DNA of 64,000 nucleotides from Puteibacter caeruleilacunae (GTDB lineage Bacteria; Bacteroidota; Bacteroidia; Bacteroidales; Prolixibacteraceae), in contig SJCO01000006.1 in the NCBI GenBank assembly GCA_005217565.1, forward strand, positions 356,388 through 420,387. Reading direction: 5' to 3'. Within the stretch, counting starts at the first letter, position 1. Each line of letters opens with the position of its first letter. Below are positions 44,732 through 54,559 of the stretch, piece after piece. Under the pieces are notes generated by a model. That model had not been told where the DNA came from. It did no database searches and saw only the letters and a list, made by a program, of their open reading frames with translations. Both the position numbers and the translations under genes were made by a program.

Positions 44732-47700
44732 TTAAAAAAGATAAGAAAAGTTAAACCACATCCGCTTTTCTTCCTTAGATATATTGTATGTTGTTGTTAT
44801 TACCATTGCTTCTAATGGACTTATCCAAAAGCCTCCACCATAGCCATGATGCCATTTTTTAGATTTTTCACCATCAAGCCAAACTCTTCCCAGATCGTTA
44901 AAGACGATTAATCCTATATCGCCAGAAAAGTAATAGTTTGTAATCTTTTTGATTTTAAACCGTATGTCGGTGTTTTGATATAGATAATCGTCTCCATAAA
45001 AACGTGCCTCTCGAAAGCCTCTTAGGTTCGATTTTCCTCCCAGTATATTGGCGTTGTAAAACTCATAGTCGCCTATATTTGACGCTCCTCCAAAACGCAA
45101 CGCAAATACGGTTCTGGGATCTCTTTTGAAGCTAAGATATAGTGCCAAGTCTGACTGCAATTTTAGAAAATCGCTTGTTCTATCTTTGAATCCTTCATAG
45201 TAGGCAATTCGGTTGTTCCAGAGTACTCCGCTTTGAGGATTGAGTTCATTGTTTCGAGTGTCGTATTTGAATATAGCTTCTAGTCCGAAATAGAGGTTGT
45301 CTTGGTAGATTACATCTTCCAGGTTTGGTGCAAATACATCGGTGAGGTAGCGATCGTATTTTGCTTTGGCTTCGCAAAATCTTAGAAAAGGTCCTACCTT
45401 AAGTTGTACCTCATTGTTGTATGTTTTCATGAGGTTGGCATGAAATTCCAGATTTTGATATTTTGTTCTGTAGAATAACTCACCTTTATCTTTGTCGTAA
45501 GTGGTTTTATTTCCCAATCCAAAAAAGTTGGTTGAGAAGTTGGGGATTTGCACTGTTGCTTCCATTGTTAAATCAATGCCGTTGAAGATATTTGTTGTCA
45601 AAAAATCATATGACATGCTTGTGGCTTCAGTCTTACGGGCATGTTTGATAAGTATTTTGTGGATGGTTGAATCGCGGAAATTGAACTGACTGCTTGTGAA
45701 TCCAGCACCAAAAAATAAACCATCGTCTATATTTGATCCAAAGGTGATCAGCGGACTTACTTTGTCGTATTTATATGCTTTGCGATCGTAGGTGTTTACT
45801 GACTTTTTCCTCGAGGTAAGGTTTCGTGTTTCCACTCTCTTGCCTTTTATTTTAATTCCTTTTGGCTTGTCGTAAACGAGTGTGTTTTTGCGAGGCGAAC
45901 TAATGTCTGAATTATCCGTTACCAGGTCATCGCTTTTCCCTCCAATAATTCGAATTTTAACGGCTTTGTTTGAAGTGCCGTCAATTTCAAAAAGGTCTTT
46001 TCCTTTCAGTCCGTATAGTCTAATCTCTTTGGTTTCTTCAATATTGAATGTTCTGTTGTAGTAAGCTCTTTTGCGTTCACCTTTGTGGGTTAGATGGTAT
46101 ACAGTAACGTTGGTTTTTCCATCTTTTAGGTGTTCAACCTTAAAAAGGTCTCGCTGATCTGTTCCTACAATATTTACTTCTTTATTGATAAAATAGTAGT
46201 GTCGACGAGCAAAGTCTACAAGATTATCTCTTCGACCTTTTAGTTTGTCAATGATTTCTTCGCCTGATTGAGTAAAGGTATTGCCTGGTAATTGATGTAC
46301 AGCTTTTGTGATAACCTCATCGGTTAGGTTTGCCTGCATTTTTGTTGCTGTTTCAATCCATTGGTCAAGAGAGGGCTCTGTTAGAAAGGTGCGATCAAAA
46401 TAACGGGCATTGAATATTAAGCCACTCATGTTTTTTGTATCGCCATCAAAGCCTTGGAATTTAGGCATAATCCATTTGCGTGCCATCAGCCAGGTAAGCC
46501 ATCCTTCATTTAAAAAATATACCTGATCTCTGTCGCGCGGTATTGGACGATACCATGTTTTGTCATCATCTTTAAAGCTCGCCCAGCGCCATTGATCATC
46601 ATGTCGATCCCAGTCGTTCAGGAAGGTATCGAATAAACGTGCTCGTAGCACGGCTTGTTGATCAATCAGGTGGTCCTCGTCTTCTTGAGTTTTTTCGAGA
46701 ACCTTAGGAGTGCTTATTATTTTTTCAGAATTTCCGAAGCTGCTAATATCTTTTCTATTGCCTGCTGGTCTTTCCTCGAAAAGGTATAGGCCATTGGCCA
46801 AATCTTTTCGGTAGATTCCCAGATTGTGATCGTCAGGAACATATACTACCCTTGGGTTGGTGTGGTAAACGCCAGCAGCATCGGCCATGATGGGCACTGT
46901 AAGTGAAGAGTAAGGGTGTGCTGCAGAAATGGCATCTTGTACGATGTCTACAGCAAAAGTTTTTCTGAGTACTGGATCAAGAGCCTTGGCTACATTTTTG
47001 TCAATTGAACGCAGTACATATTGCTTCCCATTTTTGTCTTCCATTCTTACAGATAGGGTTTGCTGTCCGCCTCCTCGTTGGATGATCTTCAAGCCGCCTT
47101 TTTCTTTGCTGATATCAAAAACTTCGAAAGTATCGATGGTAGCCCACTCTTTTCGATAGTTTTCTCCAATCATCTTATTAATTAAAGGAGAAGCTTCGTA
47201 TTGTAGACTAGCTTGGGTGGTTATCGGAGTTTTAAAATCTATAGATGAATGTGTTGATTCTGTTATTTCCGTAGCTTTCTGTAATTCTAAATTCGTTGTG
47301 TAAATAGGGGAGTTAACTGAATTGGATTCTGGAGACCAGAAGTTTAAGGTTGGTTGTTGATTGGAATTGAACTGAATTGTGGCAAAACCTGTTTTTTGTG
47401 CTGCAAACTCAGAATCATGTTTCTTTCGAATGTAGGTTGCTTCTCCTCCGCCTCCACTGATTATGTGTTGAATTGATCCTAGTTTCTTGTATTGAAGGCT
47501 ATGTTCGTGTCCTGATGCAAAAATAATATTTGGGAATTCTTCCAGTAGTGCCTGTAGGCCCTCGGAGTATGCTTTATAATCGGGGTGTGAAAGATCTTGT
47601 ATGTTGCCAAAGAATTTTCTGTACGAGGTATAGATAAATCCTGGAAGTGGTATGTATAGATCTTCATTCTTTTCAGTTAATGGGAATAAGAGTGATTTTG

Positions 47701-48370
47701 CAGGGAAGTGTCCTCCGTGTATTCCTTCACTGTGAAGAGGATGGTGTGTGGCAAGGATTACTTGCTTACCTTGATTGCGTAGTAGGGCATCCTTTAGGAG
47801 TGTCATGACATCTGCCTCGGTCTCAATTCCACAGTCTTCCTCATCCATGTTCTTTTCCCATTGGTGTAAGTACCATTGTGAATCGATGGTGATTAATGTA
47901 ATATCTTCGGTTAAGGCTATTTCAATTGGTCCCGGACAGCCATCTTTAGGTATAAAGGTGCAGTTGTCCAGCGATTTTTTTATGTATTTCTGAAGGTTCT
48001 TTATATGGTCTAATCCCTCTTCTTTGCCTTTGGCCCAGTCGTGATTTCCGGGAAGGTAATAGATGTCGGCGTTTGCATTTTTCAGAAGATCAAGTTGATT
48101 GTCGAGATATGATTTGGCTTGTTTGTATTCTTTTTCATCTTCATCAGGCAAACCTTCAGGATAGATGATATCTCCTAATATGATAATTGTATTAGGGGTA
48201 TTTGATTGTTGTGTTTGCTCAACAAGTAATTGTAAAGGGGCCGACTGTGATGTCGGATATTTGATGTCCCCAATCAGGAAAATTGTATGATCTGTTGATA
48301 CAGAACTGTTTTGTGCTCTGCTAAATTGTATCGTTGTTAAGATGATGATGATAAAGAGAAAATATCTCAT
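44732..48370 (-). CDS. Phosphoesterase / kinase-like / outer-membrane barrel fusion
   Basis: A 1,212-residue exported protein from ATG at 48370 (MRYFLFIIIILTTIQFSRAQ); a further ATG at 48430 lacks signal character. Residues 30-330 are a calcineurin-like phosphoesterase (FLIGDIKYP, ILGDIIYP, LPGNHDW, ATHHPLHSEG, SGHEHS). Residues about 415-800 form a domain with G433-G-G-Q-Q, D586-W-D-R-H590 and P611-R-D-R-D-Q616, reminiscent of atypical kinases. Residues from about 860 are a BamA/Omp85-like barrel ending in FNFSYLF with a terminal Phe. The phosphoesterase would face outward or the periplasm. Its stop is 51 bp upstream of the HD-PycTM start on the same strand. Confidence 0.82.
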   Translation of the reverse strand: MRYFLFIIIILTTIQFSRAQNSSVSTDHTIFLIGDIKYPTSQSAPLQLLVEQTQQSNTPNTIIILGDIIYPEGLPDEDEKEYKQAKSYLDNQLDLLKNANADIYYLPGNHDWAKGKEEGLDHIKNLQKYIKKSLDNCTFIPKDGCPGPIEIALTEDITLITIDSQWYLHQWEKNMDEEDCGIETEADVMTLLKDALLRNQGKQVILATHHPLHSEGIHGGHFPAKSLLFPLTEKNEDLYIPLPGFIYTSYRKFFGNIQDLSHPDYKAYSEGLQALLEEFPNIIFASGHEHSLQYKKLGSIQHIISGGGGEATYIRKKHDSEFAAQKTGFATIQFNSNQQPTLNFWSPESNSVNSPIYTTNLELQKATEITESTHSSIDFKTPITTQASLQYEASPLINKMIGENYRKEWATIDTFEVFDISKEKGGLKIIQRGGGQQTLSVRMEDKNGKQYVLRSIDKNVAKALDPVLRKTFAVDIVQDAISAAHPYSSLTVPIMADAAGVYHTNPRVVYVPDDHNLGIYRKDLANGLYLFEERPAGNRKDISSFGNSEKIISTPKVLEKTQEDEDHLIDQQAVLRARLFDTFLNDWDRHDDQWRWASFKDDDKTWYRPIPRDRDQVYFLNEGWLTWLMARKWIMPKFQGFDGDTKNMSGLIFNARYFDRTFLTEPSLDQWIETATKMQANLTDEVITKAVHQLPGNTFTQSGEEIIDKLKGRRDNLVDFARRHYYFINKEVNIVGTDQRDLFKVEHLKDGKTNVTVYHLTHKGERKRAYYNRTFNIEETKEIRLYGLKGKDLFEIDGTSNKAVKIRIIGGKSDDLVTDNSDISSPRKNTLVYDKPKGIKIKGKRVETRNLTSRKKSVNTYDRKAYKYDKVSPLITFGSNIDDGLFFGAGFTSSQFNFRDSTIHKILIKHARKTEATSMSYDFLTTNIFNGIDLTMEATVQIPNFSTNFFGLGNKTTYDKDKGELFYRTKYQNLEFHANLMKTYNNEVQLKVGPFLRFCEAKAKYDRYLTDVFAPNLEDVIYQDNLYFGLEAIFKYDTRNNELNPQSGVLWNNRIAYYEGFKDRTSDFLKLQSDLALYLSFKRDPRTVFALRFGGASNIGDYEFYNANILGGKSNLRGFREARFYGDDYLYQNTDIRFKIKKITNYYFSGDIGLIVFNDLGRVWLDGEKSKKWHHGYGGGFWISPLEAMVITTTYNISKEEKRMWFNFSYLF

Positions 48371-48570
48371 GTCGATAAATTTTAGAATCAATTTTGAAGG
48401 CAATTTATTGGTAAAACTGTTACAATGCAATAATTATAACGTTTTTTTTGAACAGATGTTTTATTCTTTTTTGTGATTTGAAAAAGAGGCATAGCTGGAT
48501 TTTGTGTTCGATTTGTATTAAGTTGTTAACGAGCAGGTAAAAGAAATAAGGAATAATCTTTAAAAAATGC

Positions 48571-48578
48571 TAATTTTG
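48571..48578 (+). promoter_or_regulatory. Candidate -7 box of purM
   Basis: TAATTTTG matches TAnnTTTG, 38 nt before the purM start codon. Confidence 0.5.
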
Positions 48579-48615
48579 TCCCCCGAAAATTCAACTTTAA
48601 AAGAACAAATTCAGT

Positions 48616-49785
48616 ATGGGCAGCGAAACCAGGTACAATCTGAGAGGAGTATCCGCATCGAAAGAAGACGTACATAATGCAATTAAGAATGTTGATAAAG
48701 GACTTTTTCCTAAGGCATTTTGTAAAATAATCCCTGATTTTATGGGTGGAGATCCAGAGTATTGCAATATTATGCATGCTGATGGAGCCGGTACAAAATC
48801 ATCTTTGGCCTACATGTATTGGAAGGAAACCGGAGATGTGTCAGTGTGGAAAGGGATTGCACAAGACGCAATTGTAATGAATCTTGATGATTTACTTTGT
48901 GTAGGTGCTGTTGATAATATCTTGTTGTCATCCACTATTGGACGAAATAAAAATAAGATTCCAGGAGAGGTGATTTCTGCAATCATTAACGGAACTGAAG
49001 AGTTGTTGGCAGAGCTTCGTGAGATGGGAGTAAGTATTTACTCTACAGGAGGTGAGACTGCTGATGTTGGTGATCTTGTTCGTACTGTGATTGTTGATTC
49101 AACTGTTACTTGTAGAATGAAGCGTTCTGATGTTATCTCGGCTGATAATATTAAGGCAGGTAATGTGATCGTTGGATTGGCTTCTCATGGAAAAGCAAAA
49201 TATGAGACTGAATACAACGGCGGAATGGGAAGTAATGGGTTGACTTCTGCTCGTCATGATGTATTCGCAAAATACTTGGCAGAGAAGTATCCAGAGAGTT
49301 TCGATTCAGAGGTACCTTCTGATTTGGTTTACTCTGGAGGTTGTAAACTAACCGATCCTGTTGAAGGTGTTGATCTTGACGCTGGTAAGTTGGTATTGTC
49401 GGCAACGCGTACTTATGCTCCAGTAGTGAAAAAGGTATTGGATAAGTATCGTAGTGAAATCGACGGTATGATTCACTGTTCTGGTGGTGCGCAGACTAAG
49501 GTGCTTCACTTTGTTGATAAGGTGCATGTAGTAAAAGATAACATGTTTGCTATTCCTCCACTTTTCAAACTAATTCAAGAGCAGTCGAACACTCCTTGGC
49601 AAGAAATGTATAAGGTGTTTAATATGGGACACCGTTACGAAATCTATACTAGTCAGGAAGTGGCAGAAGATATTATCAATATTGCGGCTGAATTTGGTGT
49701 TGAGGCGCAAATTATCGGACGTGTTGAGGCTTCGGAAGAGAAGAAGCTTACAATCAAGTCTGAATATGGAACTTTCGAATACTAG
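48616..49785 (+). CDS. purM: Phosphoribosylformylglycinamidine cyclo-ligase
   Basis: A 389-residue AIR synthetase for the fifth step of purine synthesis, in the long form used by Bacteroidota. N-terminal domain: HADGAGTKSSLAYMYWKETG, NLDDLLCVGA and STGGETADVGDLVRTVIVDS. C-terminal domain: VIVGLASHGKAKYETEYNGG and KVFNMGHRYEIY. The order purM-prfA-pyrF is frequent in this phylum. Confidence 0.93.
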   Translation: MGSETRYNLRGVSASKEDVHNAIKNVDKGLFPKAFCKIIPDFMGGDPEYCNIMHADGAGTKSSLAYMYWKETGDVSVWKGIAQDAIVMNLDDLLCVGAVDNILLSSTIGRNKNKIPGEVISAIINGTEELLAELREMGVSIYSTGGETADVGDLVRTVIVDSTVTCRMKRSDVISADNIKAGNVIVGLASHGKAKYETEYNGGMGSNGLTSARHDVFAKYLAEKYPESFDSEVPSDLVYSGGCKLTDPVEGVDLDAGKLVLSATRTYAPVVKKVLDKYRSEIDGMIHCSGGAQTKVLHFVDKVHVVKDNMFAIPPLFKLIQEQSNTPWQEMYKVFNMGHRYEIYTSQEVAEDIINIAAEFGVEAQIIGRVEASEEKKLTIKSEYGTFEY

Positions 49786-49841
49786 AAATAGTTTCTGAGA
49801 GTTTTATTAATTGTTTAATTGAGAATAGAAAAATTAAAGAT

Positions 49842-50927
49842 ATGGCAGATCAGTCATTATTGGATAAATTTGAGGCTTTACAGTTTCGTTTCGATGAAGT
49901 TGGGCAGCAGATTACCGATCCGGCAGTAATGCAGGATATGAAGCGATATGTGAAGTTGAGTCAGGAGTATAAACGCCTGGAGGACCTCATGAAGGCTTAT
50001 AAAGAATATAAGAATCTGATCTCTAATATTGAGTCAGGCAAGGAAATGCTTGCTGAGGAGAGCGATGAAGAGTTGAGAGAAATGGCTCGTGAGGAGATTG
50101 AAGAGGCTGAAAAAGTAATGCCGGAGAAGGAGCAGGAGATTAAAATGCTTCTTGTGCCAGCTGATCCAGAGGATGGTAAAAATGCTATTCTTGAGATTCG
50201 CGCAGGTACAGGAGGTGATGAAGCTAGTATCTTTGCCGGTGATTTGTTCCGTATGTACACTAAATTCTGTGAGAGTAAAGGATGGAAGATGAGTGTTACT
50301 AATGTGAATGAAGGAACCTCTGGTGGTTATAAAGAAATTGTTGCTACTGTGTCAGGTGAGGGTGTTTATGGTGTACTGAAATACGAATCAGGTGTGCATC
50401 GTGTGCAGCGTGTTCCTCAGACAGAAACACAAGGTCGTGTGCATACATCGGCAGCATCGGTAGCCGTATTGCCTGAAGCTGAAGAGTTCGACGTGGATAT
50501 TAAAGAAAGCGATATTCGTAAAGATACTTACTGTTCTTCAGGTCCTGGTGGACAGTCGGTAAATACAACGTATTCGGCTATTCGTCTAACGCACATGCCA
50601 ACAGGTATTGTGGTAACGTGTCAGGATGAGAAGTCTCAGTTGAAGAACCTTGCTAAGGCGATGACTGAATTACGTACGCGTATCTATAATATGGAGCACC
50701 AGAAGTATTTGGATGAGATTGCATCTAAACGTAAGACTATGGTGTCGACAGGAGACCGTTCAGCTAAGATTCGTACCTACAACTATCCGCAAGGGCGAGT
50801 AACTGACCATCGTATCGGTCTTACCTTGTATAATCTTCCTGCCATTATTGATGGTGATATAGGTGAGATTATTGAGAAACTCCAAGTTGAGGAGAATGCA
50901 GAAAGAATGAAAGAAAGTGAATTGTAA
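49842..50927 (+). CDS. prfA: Peptide chain release factor 1
   Basis: A 361-residue factor that ends translation at UAA and UAG. Domain 1 is helical (about 1-100); the codon-reading PxT loop is within RVPQTETQGRVHTSAASVAV (PQT near 190); the peptidyl hydrolysis loop is SSGPGGQSVNTTYSA (GGQ near 233). The sequence PQT rather than SPF at the anticodon-like site marks RF1, not RF2. Confidence 0.96.
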   Translation: MADQSLLDKFEALQFRFDEVGQQITDPAVMQDMKRYVKLSQEYKRLEDLMKAYKEYKNLISNIESGKEMLAEESDEELREMAREEIEEAEKVMPEKEQEIKMLLVPADPEDGKNAILEIRAGTGGDEASIFAGDLFRMYTKFCESKGWKMSVTNVNEGTSGGYKEIVATVSGEGVYGVLKYESGVHRVQRVPQTETQGRVHTSAASVAVLPEAEEFDVDIKESDIRKDTYCSSGPGGQSVNTTYSAIRLTHMPTGIVVTCQDEKSQLKNLAKAMTELRTRIYNMEHQKYLDEIASKRKTMVSTGDRSAKIRTYNYPQGRVTDHRIGLTLYNLPAIIDGDIGEIIEKLQVEENAERMKESEL

Positions 50928-50935
50928 ATAGAATC

Positions 50936-50971
50936 AAATCCGATAAATATTTTATTTGTCGGATTTTTTTT
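50936..50971 (+). terminator. prfA terminator
   Basis: AAATCCGATAAATA pairs with TATTTGTCGGATTT, then a run of T. pyrF begins 20 nt later, so it is partly insulated or dependent on read-through. Confidence 0.88.
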
Positions 50972-50990
50972 GACCAAAAAATTATTGACT

Positions 50991-51824
50991 ATGAACGCAG
51001 ATCAGTTATTTGAGCAAATTAGGAAAAAGAGAAGTTTCCTTTGTGTTGGATTAGACACCGATATGCAGAAGATTCCAAAATTTCTGTTAGACACTACCGA
51101 TCCAATATTTAATTTTAATAAGCAGATTATTGATGCAACTGCAGACTTGGCTGTTGCTTATAAGCCAAACCTGGCGTTCTATGAAAGTCATGGTGTAGAG
51201 GGCTGGAAGAGCTTAGAGAAAACGGTTAATTATATTCGAAGTAATCATCCTGAGATTTTCATTATTGCTGATGCTAAGCGTGGTGATATTGGTAATACTT
51301 CTACCATGTATGCACGTGCATTTTTCGATGTAATGGATTTTGATGCTGTTACTGTTGCTCCTTATATGGGAGAGGATTCAGTTAAACCATTTATGACTTA
51401 TTTAGACAAATGGGTAGTTTTATTGGCGTTAACTTCGAATAAAGGTGCCTTCGACTTCCAGTTTAAGAAAGATACTGAAAGTGGCGATATGTTGTTCGAA
51501 ACAGTCTTAAAGACCTCTCAGCAGTGGGGAACTACCGATAGTATGATGTATGTTGTTGGAGCGACTAAAGCTGAGAAATTGACAGAGGTAAGAGAGATTG
51601 TTCCAGATCATTTCTTATTGGTGCCTGGTGTAGGAGCTCAGGGAGGAAGTCTTCAGGAGGTTGCTAAGTATGGAATGAATGAGAAATGTGGATTACTTGT
51701 TAATTCATCAAGAGGTATCATTTATGCAAGTACAGATGAAGATTTCGCAGATAGAGCGCGTCAGGAAGCAGAGGCTGTACAGGTTGAAATGGAAGAGTTG
51801 TTGTTGGAGGCTGAATTGGTCTAG
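50991..51824 (+). CDS. pyrF: Orotidine 5'-phosphate decarboxylase
   Basis: A 277-residue TIM-barrel enzyme for the last step of UMP synthesis. [14 protein letters not shown] at the first strand, [18 protein letters not shown], and the catalytic [17 protein letters not shown] (DxKxxD) identify the long-chain PyrF subgroup; [11 protein letters not shown] and [11 protein letters not shown] bind phosphate. I use ATG at 50991; a TTG at 50970 lies inside the prfA terminator. Confidence 0.94.
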   Translation: MNADQLFEQIRKKRSFLCVGLDTDMQKIPKFLLDTTDPIFNFNKQIIDATADLAVAYKPNLAFYESHGVEGWKSLEKTVNYIRSNHPEIFIIADAKRGDIGNTSTMYARAFFDVMDFDAVTVAPYMGEDSVKPFMTYLDKWVVLLALTSNKGAFDFQFKKDTESGDMLFETVLKTSQQWGTTDSMMYVVGATKAEKLTEVREIVPDHFLLVPGVGAQGGSLQEVAKYGMNEKCGLLVNSSRGIIYASTDEDFADRARQEAEAVQVEMEELLLEAELV

Positions 51825-51847
51825 AAGCAACTGTTTTTAAGATATTG

Positions 51848-51886
51848 AAAGGCAGGTATACATGTTATATCTGTCTTTTTTTTTTG
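51848..51886 (+). terminator. pyrF terminator
   Basis: AAGGCAGGTATA pairs with TATATCTGTCTT followed by nine T. Confidence 0.88.
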
Positions 51887-51905
51887 TGGTGTTGTGAGTG
51901 GGATA

Positions 51906-51940
51906 CAAAAAAAAGGAAGATTGTTATAATCTTCCTTTCT
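51906..51940 (-). terminator. Terminator of the tRNA-Phe pair
   Basis: On the minus strand GGAAGATT, loop, AATCTTCC, then nine T, directly after the second tRNA. Confidence 0.9.
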
Positions 51941-51942
51941 TG

Positions 51943-52015
<73 letters not shown>

Positions 52016-52030
52016 TTTAAGCTTTCGGTG

Positions 52031-52103
<73 letters not shown>

Positions 52104-52124
52104 GTTGTTGCTTAAATGCGGGTG

Positions 52125-52154
52125 CAAATATAGTCAAATATTCTCTCCCGCAAA
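52125..52154 (-). promoter_or_regulatory. tRNA-Phe promoter
   Basis: On the minus strand TTTG, 18 nt, TATATTTG, then GCACCCGC; this fits the Bacteroidota -33/-7 pair. The tRNA-Gly cluster has the near-identical CTATATTTGCAACCGC. Confidence 0.75.
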
Positions 52155-52540
52155 ATCTATTTTTGAAAAAATAAAAGAAAATGCAACTTGTTCTGTACTT
52201 CTAGTGTTTGTAGTACCTTTAGGATCAAAATAATAGATGCAATGAGATTTTTTTTAGAAAAATGCATGTTTTTTTTGAGTCTGTATGGTTGTTTATGGAC
52301 TTAGGCTTTTAAATGCGAATATTGGCACGAATTTTTACCAAGAAAAACTGAAAAAAGATTGTTTTAAGTAGAAAATAATTGAAAAAAATATTCTCCGCTA
52401 AAAACAAAGTTGCAAATAAAGGAGGTTTTCTGGTTGCAATATTTCGGTGATTTACATTGGATAAAAGTGAATCATTAATTCTTACTAAAGAGGTGTCGGT
52501 GTTGGTTGCACAGAATTGCATTGGTTTCCGTATTATTTTA

Positions 52541-52548
52541 TAATTTTG
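52541..52548 (+). promoter_or_regulatory. Candidate -7 box of the M16 protease gene
   Basis: TAATTTTG matches TAnnTTTG, with TTGG about 17 nt upstream and the start codon at 52600. Confidence 0.5.
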
Positions 52549-52599
52549 CTGCGCTGAAAGAAAATGTAGATTTCGGTCATTTTCAACAAATTAGATTAG

Positions 52600-53820
52600 A
52601 TGCAGTATTTTACACATACATTAAGTAACCATATTAGGGTTGTGCATGTCGAGGTGGATTCACCGGTTGCACACCTGGGCATTCTTGTTAATACTGGTTC
52701 GAGGGATGAATTGGAAGAGGAGCAGGGAATGGCTCATTTTATTGAGCACACTATTTTTAAAGGAACTAAAAAGCGAAGAGCTTATCATATTTTAAGTCGA
52801 CTTGAGGATGTCGGGGGCGAGCTGAATGCTTATACGACAAAAGAAGAAACAGCCTTGTATGCGACTTTTCTGAATGGAGATTATAATAGAGCTATCGAAT
52901 TGATGAGCGATATTATGAATAACTCTGTTTTTCCAAAGAAAGAGCTAGAAAAAGAGAAGGAGGTAGTCATTGAGGAGATCAACTCCTATAAGGATTCCCC
53001 GTCAGAGCTTATTTTTGATGAATTTGAGGAGTTATTGTATGCTGGGCATCCATTGGGGCGAAATATTCTTGGAACGCCTCAGAACGTACGGAAATTCACA
53101 AGAAAAAAGGTGTTGAAATTTATTCAGCGTAATTACCACACCGATCAGATGGTGATTTGTTCGATTGGTAAGATTAAATTCGATCGTTTTACAAAATTAA
53201 TCGATAAACATTTTGAAGGAGTTCCTGCCCGTTTGAGAGGATATGAGCGTGAAAGATTTGAGGCATATCAGCCGATCGTTAAAGAATTGAGTAAAGATAC
53301 TTATCAAGCGCATTGTATGTTGGGAAATATTGCATACAATAATCAGCATCCTAAGCGTGTTGCTTTGGTGTTGTTGAATAATATTCTTGGAGGGACCTCT
53401 ATGAATTCTCGACTGAATATGGTGTTGAGAGAAAAGCATGGTATGGCATATAATATTGAATCGAACTATACCGCTTATTCAGATACAGGGCAGTTTAATA
53501 TTTATTTCGGAACGGAGAAAGAGAATCTCGATAGAGCAAGGAAGATTGTGATGAAGGAGCTGGATCGTCTGAAGAATGTGAAACTGGGATCATTGCAGTT
53601 GAGTAAAGCTAAAAAGCAGTTGATTGGACAGTTGGCCGTATCGCAAGAGAATAGAGAGGATTTATTGCTAACTATAGGAAAGTCATATATGCTCTATAAT
53701 CGAATTGATAGTCTTGAAGAGATTAGTGCCAAAGTGAATGCGTTGACAGCATTGGATTTGATGGATGTTGCAAATGAGGTATTTGATAGTAGTAAGTTGT
53801 CGATGCTGACAGTTTATTAA
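52600..53820 (+). CDS. M16 family zinc metallopeptidase
   Basis: A 406-residue pitrilysin-type protease. The inverted zinc motif HxxEH is in GMAHFIEHTIFKGTKKR (near 45-50), with the third ligand glutamate in KEKEVVIEEINSYKDSP. The C-terminal half has the R-Y-type partner region GGTSMNSRLNMVLREKHGMAY. No signal peptide, so cytosolic, possibly a peptide-degrading or processing protease. The methyltransferase genes follow on the same strand with gaps of 32 and 59 bp. Confidence 0.92.
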   Translation: MQYFTHTLSNHIRVVHVEVDSPVAHLGILVNTGSRDELEEEQGMAHFIEHTIFKGTKKRRAYHILSRLEDVGGELNAYTTKEETALYATFLNGDYNRAIELMSDIMNNSVFPKKELEKEKEVVIEEINSYKDSPSELIFDEFEELLYAGHPLGRNILGTPQNVRKFTRKKVLKFIQRNYHTDQMVICSIGKIKFDRFTKLIDKHFEGVPARLRGYERERFEAYQPIVKELSKDTYQAHCMLGNIAYNNQHPKRVALVLLNNILGGTSMNSRLNMVLREKHGMAYNIESNYTAYSDTGQFNIYFGTEKENLDRARKIVMKELDRLKNVKLGSLQLSKAKKQLIGQLAVSQENREDLLLTIGKSYMLYNRIDSLEEISAKVNALTALDLMDVANEVFDSSKLSMLTVY

Positions 53821-53852
53821 TGGATTAGTAAAGGTAGAGGGATTAGTTATAT

Positions 53853-54500
53853 ATGAATAATTTTAAGAACGATTTAAATCACTACGTATTAGATCATATT
53901 GATGAAGAGGATCAGGTTTTAGCAGAGCTTGCACGTGAAACGAATGTAAATGTGTTGTATTCTCGTATGTTGTCAGGGCATCTTCAGGGAAAGATTCTTA
54001 GTATGCTAAGTAATATGGTTCAACCACGCAATATCCTGGAGTTGGGAACCTTTACCGGATATTCTGCAATTGCATTGTCTAAAGGACTTCAGGCTGGAGG
54101 GAAATTGCACACAATCGAGATTAATGATGAACTTGAGGAGATGGCTGCGAAGTATTTTGAGAAAGCAGGACTTGAAGAGACGATTGTTCAGCATGTAGGT
54201 GATGCAGAAAAAATTGTGACTGATCTAAATGTTGAGTTTGATCTGGTGTTTATGGATGCTGATAAGCGTCGCTACTGTGAGCATTATGACTTAATATTTG
54301 ATAAGGTACCTGTTGGTGGTTATATCATTGCAGATAATACCTTGTGGAGTGGTAAGGTTGTTGAAGAGGTGCAATCGAAGGATACGCAAACAAAAGGGAT
54401 TATTAAATTTAATGATATGATTAAGGAGGATTCACGTGTAGAAAAGGTGATCTTTCCATTTCGCGATGGTATGACTATTATTCGTAAAATATCGGAGTAA
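53853..54500 (+). CDS. Class I O-methyltransferase
   Basis: A 215-residue SAM-dependent enzyme of the catechol/caffeoyl-CoA O-methyltransferase type. Motifs: ILELGTFTGYSAIALSKGL (SAM loop), LHTIEINDELEEMA (acidic residue), FDLVFMDADKRRYCEHYD and GGYIIADNTLWSGKV, where the Asp-Asp-Asn set binds the divalent metal. Substrate unknown; family members methylate catechol-like or tRNA (TrmR) hydroxyls, the latter known for wobble cmo5U/mo5U. Confidence 0.9.
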   Translation: MNNFKNDLNHYVLDHIDEEDQVLAELARETNVNVLYSRMLSGHLQGKILSMLSNMVQPRNILELGTFTGYSAIALSKGLQAGGKLHTIEINDELEEMAAKYFEKAGLEETIVQHVGDAEKIVTDLNVEFDLVFMDADKRRYCEHYDLIFDKVPVGGYIIADNTLWSGKVVEEVQSKDTQTKGIIKFNDMIKEDSRVEKVIFPFRDGMTIIRKISE

Positions 54501-54559
54501 ATTTAAACAATCTCTAAACTAAATGCTGCTTTAGTGGTTGTAGTAAGAAAATTGTAAAT

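Larger units (their letters stand above)
52104..52599. other. 496-bp gene-less stretch between tRNA-Phe and the M16 gene
   Basis: Contains divergent promoters: that of the tRNA-Phe pair (52125-52154, minus) and a box for the protease gene (52541-52548, plus). The AT-rich middle shows nothing recognisable; the minus-strand ORF at 52309-52521 is low-complexity. Confidence 0.7.
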
